A stretch of 64,000 bases of DNA, from assembly GCA_034180455.1 (NCBI GenBank), contig JAXFOG010000014.1, positions 50,479-114,478 on the forward strand, read 5' to 3'. Within the stretch, counting starts at the first letter, position 1; every line of letters starts with the position of its first letter. Positions 15,388 to 24,797 of the stretch are shown here, in pieces. The notes under the pieces were generated by a model. It searched no databases, was not told the DNA's origin, and saw nothing but the letters and a program-made list of their open reading frames with translations. The position numbers were made by a program, and so were the translations under genes. Origin of the DNA: JAAZPT01 sp034180455 (GTDB lineage Bacteria; Bacillota; Clostridia; Christensenellales; Aristaeellaceae).

Positions 15388-15531
15388 TTTGTCCCTCATA
15401 ATTGTTTGTAGTAAGCAAAAATAAAACGCCAATATATAAATTATATATTGATCCAACATAAATTTTACTAGCTTTATTATACATTATGCATAATTCAATT
15501 TCAACCACGAATAAGCTATGTAGGCTCATAA

Positions 15532-15564
15532 ATAAAAATTCCGAACCCCTAATATAGAGTTCGG
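15532..15564 (-). terminator. Terminator of the surface-protein gene
   Basis: On the minus strand, CCGAAC pairs with GTTCGG (partly extended) around a loop and is followed by AATTTTTATTT. It lies seven bases after the stop of the surface-protein gene at 15571. Confidence 0.6.
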
Positions 15565-15570
15565 ATTATT

Positions 15571-18543
15571 TTAGTTTTCTTTAGTTTTATTTTTGGATAA
15601 GACTATCAAAATTCCCAATGATAGAATACTCAAAAGAATATACAATGATATGTTTGCGCTGTCGCCTGTGGATGGGTATTTTGATGTATTGTCTGCGCTA
15701 TTATCGTTGTTAGTTGGATCTTTTACTAAACCACCCTTAATGCCAAGCAAGTCATAAGCAACTCCCAATCCATCAACAACACCAAGATGCCTATGATAAT
15801 AATCATTTAGTTTTACCGTGCTAGCATCTACACTTGCAATTTCAGCATCGGCTCCAACACAAACTAGCTCTCCTACCTCATTAGCAGTAACATAGGAGAA
15901 GTTTCTTTCTGCTTGACCAATTTCATAAGGAGCAAAATTTGGATTCCAATATTTATCTTGGAATGATCTTTTGGCTATGTTAATCCGTCCAATTGGATCT
16001 CCCTGTTTTTTAAATACAGGAACTACTGCGCCCAACTCTTCTTGAGTAGAGTTTACTTCTGCAAGCTTATAAGCAGTTCTGTTGAATTTATTGCCTATAT
16101 CAACTACTACCAAGTAATTATCTTTGCTATCTGCAGAAGCCGATTGCTTTATATAGCCAATAGTATCTTCATAAGGCTTTTCAACAAGTAATGTATTGTT
16201 TTCTAGCTTAGTTCTTTTGTCACTGGTTTGATCTCCAATAGCAAGTAATCCAGAGAAAAGCATAGGCGCCTTACCATTTGTATAGTGTGCATTAGAGTTG
16301 ATAGTTCCTCCGTTTTCTGCCTTAAATGCAAATGGCATAAACTCATTAAGATATAATGATGTGTTTAAATAAATTGCAGAATTAGATGTTCTTCCTACAA
16401 AACCACCATAGAAACCTGCAGTTAAATTAACATTACTCTTGCCATCAACTTGTAGGTTGTTATTGATTATTTTGGAATTTGATACCGATCCAATAAATCC
16501 TCCACCGAAGCGTTCTTTTGCACTCACATTAAGATCACCATCTACAAATACAGCAGAATTCTTGATAGTTGAACTGGTCTTGTATCCTGCACCTAGTCCA
16601 AAATAAAGGGTTTCAGGACCATCTCCTCGAGTAAGGTTCACACTTCCAACATCTAGTCTACAAGAATCTATATCGCTTTTAGAGTATCCTGAAATTCCCC
16701 CTATAAAACTTGTGGCATCTGCATTTTTTATGTTTATATTAACATTATCTACTTTTGCATAGCAATTTTTCATAGGCTGGTTTTCATCTTGATATGCCAC
16801 CATAAGGGATATCATATTTGATTTATCAGCATTGATAGTAAGATCCTTAACAGAAAGCGTATTGTTTTCCATAACATTGTTATATCCAAGATTGTCTACT
16901 GGATTATTATTAAAAGCATGCCCCATACCATAAAAATCAACTCTTCCAGCAGTAATCGATACATTTCCATATTGTAGCTTATTATCTTTTGCATTGCTTG
17001 AGTTCTGCATTAGCAAAGAGACATCTGCTTCTTTTGCTTTTATGTTTATATCACCAACAGTTAATTCGTTATGATTTAATGAGGCTGAAGGGAGCTTATA
17101 TGTTCCTCGCTGCTTTATTCCAGTACGACATTTTTCTCCAAAGGATAATAAGGTCACGCTTTTATCAGAGCTTGTTAGGTCTATGCCACCTACCTCGTAT
17201 TTGTTGTTTTCAATTATCTGAGGCCAGTCTACTCCACGCTTACCATAAGAGCTCCAATCATTATATAGGCTTGCTGAGCTAATTATATTTTTATCAGAGT
17301 TTCCTTGTATTAACCCTTTAACTTTAATATTGTTGTTTTTAATATTGATATAATTTCCCTTTGTGTTGTACCTTGCAGTAGCACCAACGAAATTATATGA
17401 ACTTTTGTCTGGTAAGTTCTCAGACTTAAAAATGATATTGTTCACACTAAGACTTGAATTAGTAAAATTCATAAGTTCTCTAGATAGACCATAAGCATAG
17501 CAATTATAAAATGCACCTTTCATAGGTGTAGTATTGCCTTTAAGATCTGTGATAATATTTCCTTCAATATTGATTTTTGCATTATCGATCCACGTATCCC
17601 CAGCGTCCATTCCAAAGCCTGATGAATAGCCTGCGTTGTTGCCATAGGCTTGAATGTTACCACCAACGTTTATAGTGAGACCTAAAACATGTCCAGCGTC
17701 CTTTAAAGGCTCCGGATTGCCATCATTAAATAAAGCTTCCCATGTTTTCTTGTTGTTATTTTCACTATCATTATATGGAACATTTTCAAAGTCAAATGTA
17801 AATCCATGGGCAAATACAAGATCATCGTCTTTTTCAGGTCTGTCTGTACTTCCTATATTGCCCTTTATATTTACAGTAATATTATCCAAATTTATGTGCT
17901 CAATATGCCATGAAAATCCACATGACATTAGTCCATCAATAGGCGTGATAGGAAATTGCTTGGAATTTTTAACCTTATCAAAAACACGAAGAGGTGTTAT
18001 ATCCCCACCTACTGAAACCTCTATGTTTTTCAGGGTTCCCTTAGCAGAAGCAAAGCCTTCATTTAAATCTTTGGAGTAAAGATTTTGAGCAAATCCGTAT
18101 CCAGCTACATTTTTTGGATAGCTAATATTAAGATTTTCTATTGTAAATTTATCCGCTACCAAAGTACTGAATACTGCTACAGCATTTTCCTGCTTTACAG
18201 ATATGGTATTGGCTTTACCATTTATAGTAAAATTTTCATCGGCTGAAATAATACCATACTTTATTACATCTGCTTTACCCGCAAAAAAATTATCTGCCAT
18301 ATCTATTTCAAAGCTTTTATCTATCGAGTAATTTCCGCCCTTTAAAAATAGCCTTTCTTGATCGGCATTAAAGCCTATATTTGTAGCCTTTGTTCTATCT
18401 AATGTTCTATACTCAAGATAGGGCTTTAGCTCATCAAATGATGAAATACTTATTGTAGTCCCACCAGCTTGAGCATTTGTAGAGAAAGCAAATACTATTA
18501 AAATAGCAAATAATATACAACTAAATTTGAATGTATTTTTCAA
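15571..18543 (-). CDS. Cell-wall-anchored surface protein with YPSTG sorting signal
   Basis: A 990-residue exported protein. A signal peptide (MKNTFKFSCILFAILIVFAF...NAQA) is followed by a long repetitive domain rich in Asn, Gly, Ile and Val. Short units such as 'NNTLSVKDLTIN' and 'ENNTLLV' recur, suggesting a right-handed beta-helix. The C-terminus is a cell-wall sorting signal: YPSTG at residues 956-960, a hydrophobic helix (ISLYILLSILSLGILIVL) and a basic tail (SKNKTKEN). The motif replaces the usual Leu of LPXTG with Tyr. It probably acts on the cell surface in adhesion or glycan contact. No enzymatic motif is seen and no sortase gene is in the window. It is monocistronic. Confidence 0.75.
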   Translation of the reverse strand: MKNTFKFSCILFAILIVFAFSTNAQAGGTTISISSFDELKPYLEYRTLDRTKATNIGFNADQERLFLKGGNYSIDKSFEIDMADNFFAGKADVIKYGIISADENFTINGKANTISVKQENAVAVFSTLVADKFTIENLNISYPKNVAGYGFAQNLYSKDLNEGFASAKGTLKNIEVSVGGDITPLRVFDKVKNSKQFPITPIDGLMSCGFSWHIEHINLDNITVNIKGNIGSTDRPEKDDDLVFAHGFTFDFENVPYNDSENNNKKTWEALFNDGNPEPLKDAGHVLGLTINVGGNIQAYGNNAGYSSGFGMDAGDTWIDNAKINIEGNIITDLKGNTTPMKGAFYNCYAYGLSRELMNFTNSSLSVNNIIFKSENLPDKSSYNFVGATARYNTKGNYINIKNNNIKVKGLIQGNSDKNIISSASLYNDWSSYGKRGVDWPQIIENNKYEVGGIDLTSSDKSVTLLSFGEKCRTGIKQRGTYKLPSASLNHNELTVGDINIKAKEADVSLLMQNSSNAKDNKLQYGNVSITAGRVDFYGMGHAFNNNPVDNLGYNNVMENNTLSVKDLTINADKSNMISLMVAYQDENQPMKNCYAKVDNVNINIKNADATSFIGGISGYSKSDIDSCRLDVGSVNLTRGDGPETLYFGLGAGYKTSSTIKNSAVFVDGDLNVSAKERFGGGFIGSVSNSKIINNNLQVDGKSNVNLTAGFYGGFVGRTSNSAIYLNTSLYLNEFMPFAFKAENGGTINSNAHYTNGKAPMLFSGLLAIGDQTSDKRTKLENNTLLVEKPYEDTIGYIKQSASADSKDNYLVVVDIGNKFNRTAYKLAEVNSTQEELGAVVPVFKKQGDPIGRINIAKRSFQDKYWNPNFAPYEIGQAERNFSYVTANEVGELVCVGADAEIASVDASTVKLNDYYHRHLGVVDGLGVAYDLLGIKGGLVKDPTNNDNSADNTSKYPSTGDSANISLYILLSILSLGILIVLSKNKTKEN

Positions 18544-18713
18544 AATATCGCTCCTTCAAAATATGACAAAAAAACTTGGTAACATATTATAGTAATCGTT
18601 TTATATTATACATCATTTTAAGTGTAAATGCAAGCAGAGTTATTGTTTTCAGCTATAAACAATAGTTAAATAATATGATATAATATTTTGGTATTAAATA
18701 TATGAGGTGTGCT

Positions 18714-19640
18714 ATGAATAAACCTATATTATTGATAATGGCAGCTGGAATGGGTAGCCGTTACGGGGGTTTGAAACAGGTAGACCCTGTTGATGATGAA
18801 GGCAATGCAATACTTGACTACTCAATATATGATGCTATAAGAGCTGGCATTGAAGATATTGTGTTCATCATTAAAAAAGAACATGAGGAATTGTTTGAAA
18901 AGCTATATGCTCATAAACTAAATGGGAAAGCAAAAATACATTTTGCATATCAGACTATGGAGCTTCCAAACGGATTCTCTATACCTGAGGGCAGAATTAA
19001 GCCATGGGGTACTGCTCATGCAGTAATGTCTGCCAAAGAGTATGTTCATGGACCATTTATGGTAATCAATGCTGATGATTTTTATGGCAAACAATCTTTT
19101 CAGAAGCTATATGATTTTTTAGTAAGTTCAGAAAGTTCTCATGCAATGATAGCGTTTGATCTTAATAAGACTATCACAGAAAACGGATCTGTTTCACGTG
19201 GAATAATTGGAATAGATAATGGAAATATGACAGATATTGTGGAGAGAACTCGCATAGAACATCATAATGGCAAAATTGCCTATACAGAAAATGGAATTGA
19301 TTTTGTAGACCTTGATCCAGACACCAAAGTTTCAATGAATATATGGGGATTTAGAGAGAGTATGATGTCTGAATTTGAAAAGTATTTTCCCAAATATTTA
19401 GATGAAAACCTAAATAAAAATCCACTTAAATGCGAATATTATATCACGATAGTGCCAAGCATATTGGTACACGAGAATCGCGCCACTATAAAAGCGCTTC
19501 ATTGCGATGAAAAGTGGTACGGTATAACTTATAAAGAAGATAAACCAACAGTTGTGCAAGCCCTAAAGCAAATGAAAGCAAATGGAATTTATCCTGATAG
19601 ACTATGGAGCTGTAAAATCTTGCACACTATGAAATTATAA
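18714..19640 (+). CDS. Sugar nucleotidyltransferase family protein
   Basis: A 308-residue protein of the NTP_transferase superfamily. The N-terminal LIMAAGMGSRYGGLKQVDPV is the nucleotide-binding signature (G-x-G-x-R then K). NADDFYG near residue 120 supplies the metal-binding Asp. Such proteins transfer NMP to sugar phosphates or related substrates. The exact substrate cannot be told. I use ATG 18714 because GAGGTG lies just before it. An ATG 12 bases earlier would include that site in the gene. A -10-like TATAAT lies at 18679-18684. A 14/16 match to the parS palindrome lies inside the coding sequence. Confidence 0.8.
   Translation: MNKPILLIMAAGMGSRYGGLKQVDPVDDEGNAILDYSIYDAIRAGIEDIVFIIKKEHEELFEKLYAHKLNGKAKIHFAYQTMELPNGFSIPEGRIKPWGTAHAVMSAKEYVHGPFMVINADDFYGKQSFQKLYDFLVSSESSHAMIAFDLNKTITENGSVSRGIIGIDNGNMTDIVERTRIEHHNGKIAYTENGIDFVDLDPDTKVSMNIWGFRESMMSEFEKYFPKYLDENLNKNPLKCEYYITIVPSILVHENRATIKALHCDEKWYGITYKEDKPTVVQALKQMKANGIYPDRLWSCKILHTMKL
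19190..19205. promoter_or_regulatory. Candidate parS site (ParB-binding palindrome)
   Basis: The 16 bases TGTTTCACGTGGAATA match the bacterial parS consensus TGTTTCACGTGAAACA at 14 positions, including the CACGTG core. In a window this size a match this good is unlikely by chance (I estimate roughly 0.02 expected). parA and parB are 17 kb away. parS sites often lie inside genes, as here. Confidence 0.6.
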
Positions 19641-19648
19641 TGTATAAT
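19620..19648 (+). promoter_or_regulatory. Sigma-70-type promoter of scfA
   Basis: TTGCAC (19620-19625), a 17-base spacer and TATAAT (19643-19648), about 30 bases ahead of the SCIFF peptide start. It overlaps the end of the upstream nucleotidyltransferase gene. Confidence 0.65.
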
Positions 19649-19678
19649 ATCAGCATATCTATGAAGGAGTGATGTTTA

Positions 19679-19864
19679 ATGAAGCGTGTAAGAACAATAG
19701 CTAATCCAAAGCTAAGATGCACAGCTGTTACAGGTGGTTGCGGAGAATGTAAGGCCTCCTGCCAGAGCGCATGCAAGACCAGCTGTACAGTTGGAAATCA
19801 ATCATGTGAAAAGCAGGCACAAAGCGATTTGGTAGGTCGTGAGGGCAAAGTAAATCGCAAGTAA
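19679..19864 (+). CDS. scfA: SCIFF ranthipeptide precursor
   Basis: A 61-residue precursor of the 'six cysteines in forty-five' (SCIFF) peptide family, nearly universal in Clostridia. The core holds Cys at 21, 24, 28, 32, 36 and 43, in the conserved stretch GECKASCQSACKTSCTVGNQ. Thr 37 and Cys 32 are present, the pair joined by a thioether in studied SCIFF peptides. There is one additional Cys at 14. AAGGAG precedes the ATG. The maturase follows, separated by a terminator hairpin, so peptide should be made in excess over enzyme. Biological role still unknown in the family. Confidence 0.93.
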   Translation: MKRVRTIANPKLRCTAVTGGCGECKASCQSACKTSCTVGNQSCEKQAQSDLVGREGKVNRK

Positions 19865-19868
19865 TACA

Positions 19869-19898
19869 AAACCGCGACAATATGTTCGTGGTTTTTTT
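19869..19898 (+). terminator. Attenuating terminator between scfA and scfB
   Basis: The stem AAACCGCGA (19869-19877) pairs with TCGTGGTTT (19886-19894) with one G-U pair, followed by a T-tract. It would end most transcripts after the small peptide gene and let a minority continue into the maturase. Confidence 0.75.
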
Positions 19899-19932
19899 AA
19901 TTTATAAGGAATAAGAATACGAGGAAAAAATA

Positions 19933-21291
19933 TTGATACATTGTTTTGAAAGTATGGGATTAAAGTTGGCTCTTGATGTTGGTAGTGGAGCAGTGCATTT
20001 GCTTGACGATCCATCATATTATGCTTTGCAGCTTTGGGATAGCCTTGATAAAGATGAGATTACCACAAGGCTTTCTGAAAAATATGGTTCCGAAGTAGCA
20101 AGCGACACAATGCAAGAGCTATTACAGTTAGAAAAAGACGAGATGATAGATGCAAGTGATACATATTCTGATGAGGAAATAAAGCACGATGGCCCACCAG
20201 TAGTAAAGGCTATGTGTCTTTTGGCAGCTCATGACTGCAATATGCGTTGCAAATACTGCTTTGCTGATACTGGTGAATTTCAGATGGGAGAAAGAAAGCT
20301 TCTAAGTGCTGAAACAGGCAAAAAGGCACTTGATTGGCTTGTAAAAATGAGTGGAAACAGAAAGAATCTAGAAGTAGATTTCTTTGGTGGAGAGCCACTT
20401 ATGAATTTTAAAGCTGTAAAAGAAATAGTCGCTTATGGTAGAGAGCTTGAAAAAAAGCATAATAAAAAATTTAAGTTTACTATTACAACAAATGGACTTG
20501 CTATCACTAACGATGTAATAGACTTTGTGAACAAGGAAATGGATAATGTGGTGCTTTCTATAGATGGCAGAAAAGAAGTGCACGACTTCATGCGTCCAGG
20601 AATAAATGGCAAATCCTGCTATGACTTAGTGCTAAAAAATGTCAAAAAGCTTGTTGAAGCAAGAAAGCAGCAGAACTACTATGTAAGAGGTACTTATACA
20701 AAATTCAACAAGGACTTCTGTAAGGATATATTTTTGCTTGCAGATGAGGGTTTTGAACAAATATCTGTGGAGCCTGTGGTTGCTCCAGAATCAGAGCCTT
20801 ACGCCTTGACTGAAGCAGATCTTGAAGATCTTTATAAAGAATACGATAAAGTAGCAGAAAAATATCTTGAGCGCAGAAAAAATGGAAAATGGTTTAGCTT
20901 TTTCCACTACAATATAGACCTTGCTGGTGGACCCTGCATCAAAAAAAGGCTTAATGGGTGTGGAGTTGGCAACGAATATGTTGCTGTTGCTGCAGACGGT
21001 ACAATATATCCATGCCATCAGTTTGTTGGCAAAGAAGAATTCAAAATGGGTTCAGTTCTTGATGAAAGCTTTGATAGCTATATGCAAAGTGTGTTTGCAA
21101 ACAACAATGTGCTACACAAGAAAAAATGTGTTGACTGCTGGGCAAAATTCCACTGCTCTGGTGGTTGCACTGCAAACGCCTATAGCTTCAACAAGAATAT
21201 TACAATGCCACATGAGTTTGAATGCCTTATAGAGCGCAAAAGGCTAGAGAATGCAATAGCTATATATGTGCATGAGCAGATAGACGAATAA
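19933..21291 (+). CDS. scfB: Radical SAM SCIFF peptide maturase
   Basis: A 452-residue radical SAM enzyme that forms thioether crosslinks in the SCIFF peptide. Parts in order: an N-terminal peptide-binding (RRE-like) region; the radical SAM CxxxCxxC motif in CNMRCKYCFAD near residue 104; the GGEP motif in DFFGGEPLMNF; and a C-terminal SPASM domain for extra Fe-S clusters (GPCIKKRLNGCGVG, IYPCHQF, CVDCWAKFHCSGGC). I accept TTG 19933 because GAGG lies eight bases upstream and the N-terminus then matches the family. It is directly downstream of its substrate gene. Confidence 0.92.
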   Translation: MIHCFESMGLKLALDVGSGAVHLLDDPSYYALQLWDSLDKDEITTRLSEKYGSEVASDTMQELLQLEKDEMIDASDTYSDEEIKHDGPPVVKAMCLLAAHDCNMRCKYCFADTGEFQMGERKLLSAETGKKALDWLVKMSGNRKNLEVDFFGGEPLMNFKAVKEIVAYGRELEKKHNKKFKFTITTNGLAITNDVIDFVNKEMDNVVLSIDGRKEVHDFMRPGINGKSCYDLVLKNVKKLVEARKQQNYYVRGTYTKFNKDFCKDIFLLADEGFEQISVEPVVAPESEPYALTEADLEDLYKEYDKVAEKYLERRKNGKWFSFFHYNIDLAGGPCIKKRLNGCGVGNEYVAVAADGTIYPCHQFVGKEEFKMGSVLDESFDSYMQSVFANNNVLHKKKCVDCWAKFHCSGGCTANAYSFNKNITMPHEFECLIERKRLENAIAIYVHEQIDE

Positions 21292-21370
21292 TATACAATT
21301 ACTTTACAGTGAGTTCACAGTTTATACAAATTTGCGTAGTATTATGTAAGTGTATAGAGGAGGTATGTAT

Positions 21371-22630
21371 ATGAAAAATCTATTAAATAAGAAAATTTTA
21401 GCGGTTGCATTGGTGTTTGCACTGATTGGTACATTCACTGGTATAGCCATCAGTCATCAGACTGTATCGGCTGAGGAAAAAACCGTACTCACAAGTCCCT
21501 TTACAGAGGCAATAGAAAAAGTACACCAGAGTGTAGTAGGTATTAACAATTATTCCATAAAGCAATTTAACGGTGGAATAAATGGATTTGGTGGTTTTGG
21601 TGGTTTCGGATTTGGATTTGATTGGGGTTTCCCAGACAGATACTTTAGAGACCAGCAACCCGAAAGCAAAGAAGTGCTCTATGGCGCAGGTAGCGGTGTA
21701 GTAGTTGATAAGGGTTATGTTCTTACAAACTATCATGTAGTAGATGGTGCATCAAGACTTACAGTAGTAGTAGATGGCAAAGAGCATGAGAGCGAGCTTG
21801 TAGCCTTTAACGAGCAAAAGGATTTGGCAGTTCTAAAGGTAAAAGATCTAGATCTTGAGCCAGTTAAAATGGGTGACAGCTCAAAGATTCAGCTTGGTGA
21901 CTGGGCAATAGCTATTGGTAATCCAGTATCTCTACCTGGCACAACAACCGTTGGAGTAATTTCTGCAGTAAACAGAAAAATCCCCACATCAAACACAGTA
22001 GATAGGTACGGCAGACGCTCTGATAATTATAGCGAAATGATACAGACAGATGCCGCTATAAACAGTGGTAACAGTGGTGGCGGACTATTCAATACAAGCG
22101 GCGAACTGATTGGCGTTCCCACTCTAAAATATTCTACAAATAGCTATGGACAAGCTCAAATAGATGGTATAGGCTTTGCAATTCCTATCAACGAAGCAAA
22201 GGGCATAATTAAAGATGCAGTTGAAGGCAAGGGCAAAAAGGTATACAAAAACGAAGCTGAGAACAATCTTGTTGAGAATCCAAAGCCAAGAATGGGTGTA
22301 ACAATAAGCGATATCAACCCAAACAGCAGAGCAGTACAGGAGGGTATTATTCCTCAGGGAGTAAGTGTTCGCTTTGTAGAGAGCAACTCCCCTGCTGAAA
22401 AAGCTGGTTTAAAGGAAAATGATATAATTGTAGAGGCTGATGGTTCAATTACAAAATCAACTTCCGAATTAATGAATATTGTTGGTGAGAAAAAAGTTGG
22501 CGATACAGTTAAACTAAAAGTATACAGAATTGATAACTTTGATGAGAGCGCTGGACTTGACGCTATGCGTGATGGCAAGTATATAGATTTGGAAGTAAGC
22601 TTTGAAATGCTTGACGGGCAGAAACAATAA
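21371..22630 (+). CDS. HtrA/DegP-type serine protease with PDZ domain
   Basis: A 419-residue membrane-anchored protease that degrades or refolds damaged exported proteins. An N-terminal hydrophobic anchor (ILAVALVFALIGTFTGIA) is followed by a Gly/Phe-rich stretch. The trypsin-like domain has His in TNYHVVDG, Asp in KDLAVLKV and the nucleophile Ser in NSGNSGGGLF. A C-terminal PDZ domain follows (SNSPAEKAGLKENDIIVEADG). The ATG at 21371 is chosen for AGAGGAGGT just upstream. An ATG six bases earlier sits on top of that site. It stands alone and is followed by a clear terminator. Confidence 0.9.
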   Translation: MKNLLNKKILAVALVFALIGTFTGIAISHQTVSAEEKTVLTSPFTEAIEKVHQSVVGINNYSIKQFNGGINGFGGFGGFGFGFDWGFPDRYFRDQQPESKEVLYGAGSGVVVDKGYVLTNYHVVDGASRLTVVVDGKEHESELVAFNEQKDLAVLKVKDLDLEPVKMGDSSKIQLGDWAIAIGNPVSLPGTTTVGVISAVNRKIPTSNTVDRYGRRSDNYSEMIQTDAAINSGNSGGGLFNTSGELIGVPTLKYSTNSYGQAQIDGIGFAIPINEAKGIIKDAVEGKGKKVYKNEAENNLVENPKPRMGVTISDINPNSRAVQEGIIPQGVSVRFVESNSPAEKAGLKENDIIVEADGSITKSTSELMNIVGEKKVGDTVKLKVYRIDNFDESAGLDAMRDGKYIDLEVSFEMLDGQKQ

Positions 22631-22645
22631 TCCATTATAAATATA

Positions 22646-22669
22646 ACTCGCAGGATATATCCTGCGAGT
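22646..22669 (+). terminator. Terminator between htrA and mntP
   Basis: A perfect 10-bp stem (ACTCGCAGGA / TCCTGCGAGT) with a TATA loop, followed by ATTTATTT. It lies between two convergent genes and may act on both strands. Confidence 0.75.
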
Positions 22670-22710
22670 ATTTATTTAAATTAATAAAATTTTTAACTAA
22701 TTAAAATCAC

Positions 22711-23289
22711 TTATAATATCCTGCGTATAAATATACAGATACCTATAACTGCAAGTATAGTTCCTCCAAGTACTGAAGTTTTATCAGAAAACTTTGTACC
22801 GAACTTCTTCCCAATAATAAGACCAAAAAAGCATATATCAAATGTAATTACTGAAATAATTGCTGCAGATACCATGGCTTTGATCGCTGAATATTCCTCT
22901 ATGGCAAAGCCTACAGATAGAGCATCAATTGATGTTGCAATTCCCTGAACAAATAATGCATATAAACCTACGCCTACTATTTCTGATTGGTTATTTTTGA
23001 TACCATCAATAATCATTTTAGCGCCTATATATCCCAGCAAAATTAAAGCTATCCATGGAATCATTTTTTCAAACACTTCAAAATATTCAGCAATAGTATG
23101 AACGCATATCCACCCTAAAATAGGCATTAAGGCTTGAAAAAATGCAAATACTCCAGCAATTAAAAGCATTTTATTTTTCTTCATATTTGGCTCATTTAAT
23201 CCATTTGCCAGAGATATAGAAAAAGCATCCATAGCAAGACCTATTCCAAGTAAAATACTTTTTACAAAAAATATACTATACTCATTCAT
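22711..23289 (-). CDS. mntP: Manganese efflux pump MntP
   Basis: A 192-residue integral membrane protein with six predicted helices. It carries the family's conserved acidic helix pair: GLAMDAFSISLANG (first half) and ATSIDALSVGFAI (second half), each with an Asp thought to bind the metal. It exports Mn2+ to avoid toxicity. Homologs are often controlled by an Mn-responsive riboswitch or MntR. I see no recognisable riboswitch in the short leader. It is convergent with the htrA gene. Confidence 0.88.
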   Translation of the reverse strand: MNEYSIFFVKSILLGIGLAMDAFSISLANGLNEPNMKKNKMLLIAGVFAFFQALMPILGWICVHTIAEYFEVFEKMIPWIALILLGYIGAKMIIDGIKNNQSEIVGVGLYALFVQGIATSIDALSVGFAIEEYSAIKAMVSAAIISVITFDICFFGLIIGKKFGTKFSDKTSVLGGTILAVIGICIFIRRIL

Positions 23290-23396
23290 TGGTTCAACTA
23301 ATCCTTATCTTACATATGGCTCTAAAAGCTCTAGTCACGTAAAAATTAATTGTATCACAAAGTCAAGAATACTAAGCAAAGTTATATTACTCTAAT

Positions 23397-23426
23397 TTAA
23401 AAAGCTGAAAGAGCAATGTCTTTCAG
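23397..23426 (-). terminator. Terminator of the mnmE operon
   Basis: On the minus strand, GCTGAAAGA pairs with TCTTTCAGC (loop of six), followed by TTTTTAAA. It lies just after the mnmE stop codon. Confidence 0.8.
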
Positions 23427-23444
23427 CAATATTTATATTGATTT

Positions 23445-24797
23445 TTATTTGCCAACACAGAAGCTTTCAAATATCTTATCTATAAGATCTTCGGAAAGTG
23501 TTTCTCCAGTTATTTCTCCAAGAGCTATCATTGCCTCTTTTAGATCTATTGCCACAAGATCAAGGCTTATTGAATTTATCAAGGCATCTTTTGCTTGATT
23601 TATGCTATTAAGAGCGCGTTTTGCAGCCTCAGTATGTCGTATATGAGTAAATACCATCTCTTTTGGAATTATTGCTTGCGACTTCAAAAACTCTCTGACC
23701 TCATTTACTCCATTTTCAATTGTGGAAGAGCTAAAAAGTATATTTATGTTTTTGGCAAAAGAACGAATACTCTCGGTATTAACATTGCTTGCAATGTCGC
23801 CTTTAGTTACTACAACTGCATTTGCATTATTATCTATATTTTTTATGAAATCAATATCTTCATTAGAAATACATATTGAAACGTCTATCGCATAAAGAAT
23901 TGTATCTGCATCTTCAAATGATTTTTTTGCTCTTTGTACGCCAATAGCCTCAATTCTGTCATTTGTAATTCTTATTCCAGCTGTATCTGTAAGATTCACA
24001 AGAATTCCATTTAATATCATACCTGATTTTAGCAAATCTCGTGTAGTGCCTGGAATATCCGTAACTATTGCCGCATCTTTATTGAGTAGTGCATTGAATA
24101 ATGTACTCTTGCCAGCATTTGGGTTTCCACAAATAACAACCTCAAGTCCATTTTGCACAAGTCTTGCTGCTCTCTCGTCAATAGCAATACTAAGTTTTTG
24201 AGACAATTTTTCTATATTGGGAAGAATATCTTGTGTGGCTTCCTTCTCGTCTATTTCTTCAGGATAGTCTATTGCTGCCTCAATACCTGCGAGTATATGA
24301 ATTAAAATCTCCTTACATTCCACAATCAATTTGCTTTGAGCTCCATCTAATTGTCTTGCAGCAGACCTTAATGAGCTTTCTCCACTTGCATTTATAATAG
24401 ACATTACAGCTTCAGCCTGGGATAGATCAATTCTTCCATTTAAAAAGGCTCTCTTTGTAAACTCTCCGGGTTCGGCAAGTCTAGCACCACAATCAATCAT
24501 AACATTAAGAGCCTGTCTTGCTGCTATATCTCCCCCATGCGTATGCAGTTCAAAAACATCTTCTCTAGTATAGCTTTTTGGAGCTCTCATGAGCACAGCC
24601 ATGCATTCATCAAGATTTTTACCATTTTGAACTAAATGACCATAGTATAGTCTATGAGAATCAATTTCTTTTGATTTTGTGAAAAAGACCTTACGCATAA
24701 TTTCTTCTGCAAGGCTTCCACTAACACGCACAATGGCTATGCCTCCCTGGCCAGCAGCTGTTGCAATGCCTGCAATAGTATCGTTGATATTTCCCAC
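23445..24797 (-). CDS. mnmE: tRNA modification GTPase MnmE
   Basis: A 450-residue GTPase that, with MnmG, modifies the wobble uridine of certain tRNAs. Order: an N-terminal folate-binding domain (IAGIATAAGQGGIAIVRVSG, residues 6-25); a central GTPase domain with GNPNAGKSTLFNAL, DIPGTTRD and DTAG motifs; and the C-terminal FCVGK with the conserved Cys. GTG start at 24797 shares one base with the stop of the upstream glycosyltransferase, and AAGGAG lies eight bases away. In many Firmicutes mnmE sits beside mnmG near the origin. Here it ends an operon with unrelated metabolic genes. Confidence 0.92.
   Translation of the reverse strand: MGNINDTIAGIATAAGQGGIAIVRVSGSLAEEIMRKVFFTKSKEIDSHRLYYGHLVQNGKNLDECMAVLMRAPKSYTREDVFELHTHGGDIAARQALNVMIDCGARLAEPGEFTKRAFLNGRIDLSQAEAVMSIINASGESSLRSAARQLDGAQSKLIVECKEILIHILAGIEAAIDYPEEIDEKEATQDILPNIEKLSQKLSIAIDERAARLVQNGLEVVICGNPNAGKSTLFNALLNKDAAIVTDIPGTTRDLLKSGMILNGILVNLTDTAGIRITNDRIEAIGVQRAKKSFEDADTILYAIDVSICISNEDIDFIKNIDNNANAVVVTKGDIASNVNTESIRSFAKNINILFSSSTIENGVNEVREFLKSQAIIPKEMVFTHIRHTEAAKRALNSINQAKDALINSISLDLVAIDLKEAMIALGEITGETLSEDLIDKIFESFCVGK

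Noticed and set aside
22630..23444. Manganese riboswitch before mntP
   Set aside because: The leader of mntP is short and shows no recognisable yybP-ykoY structure.
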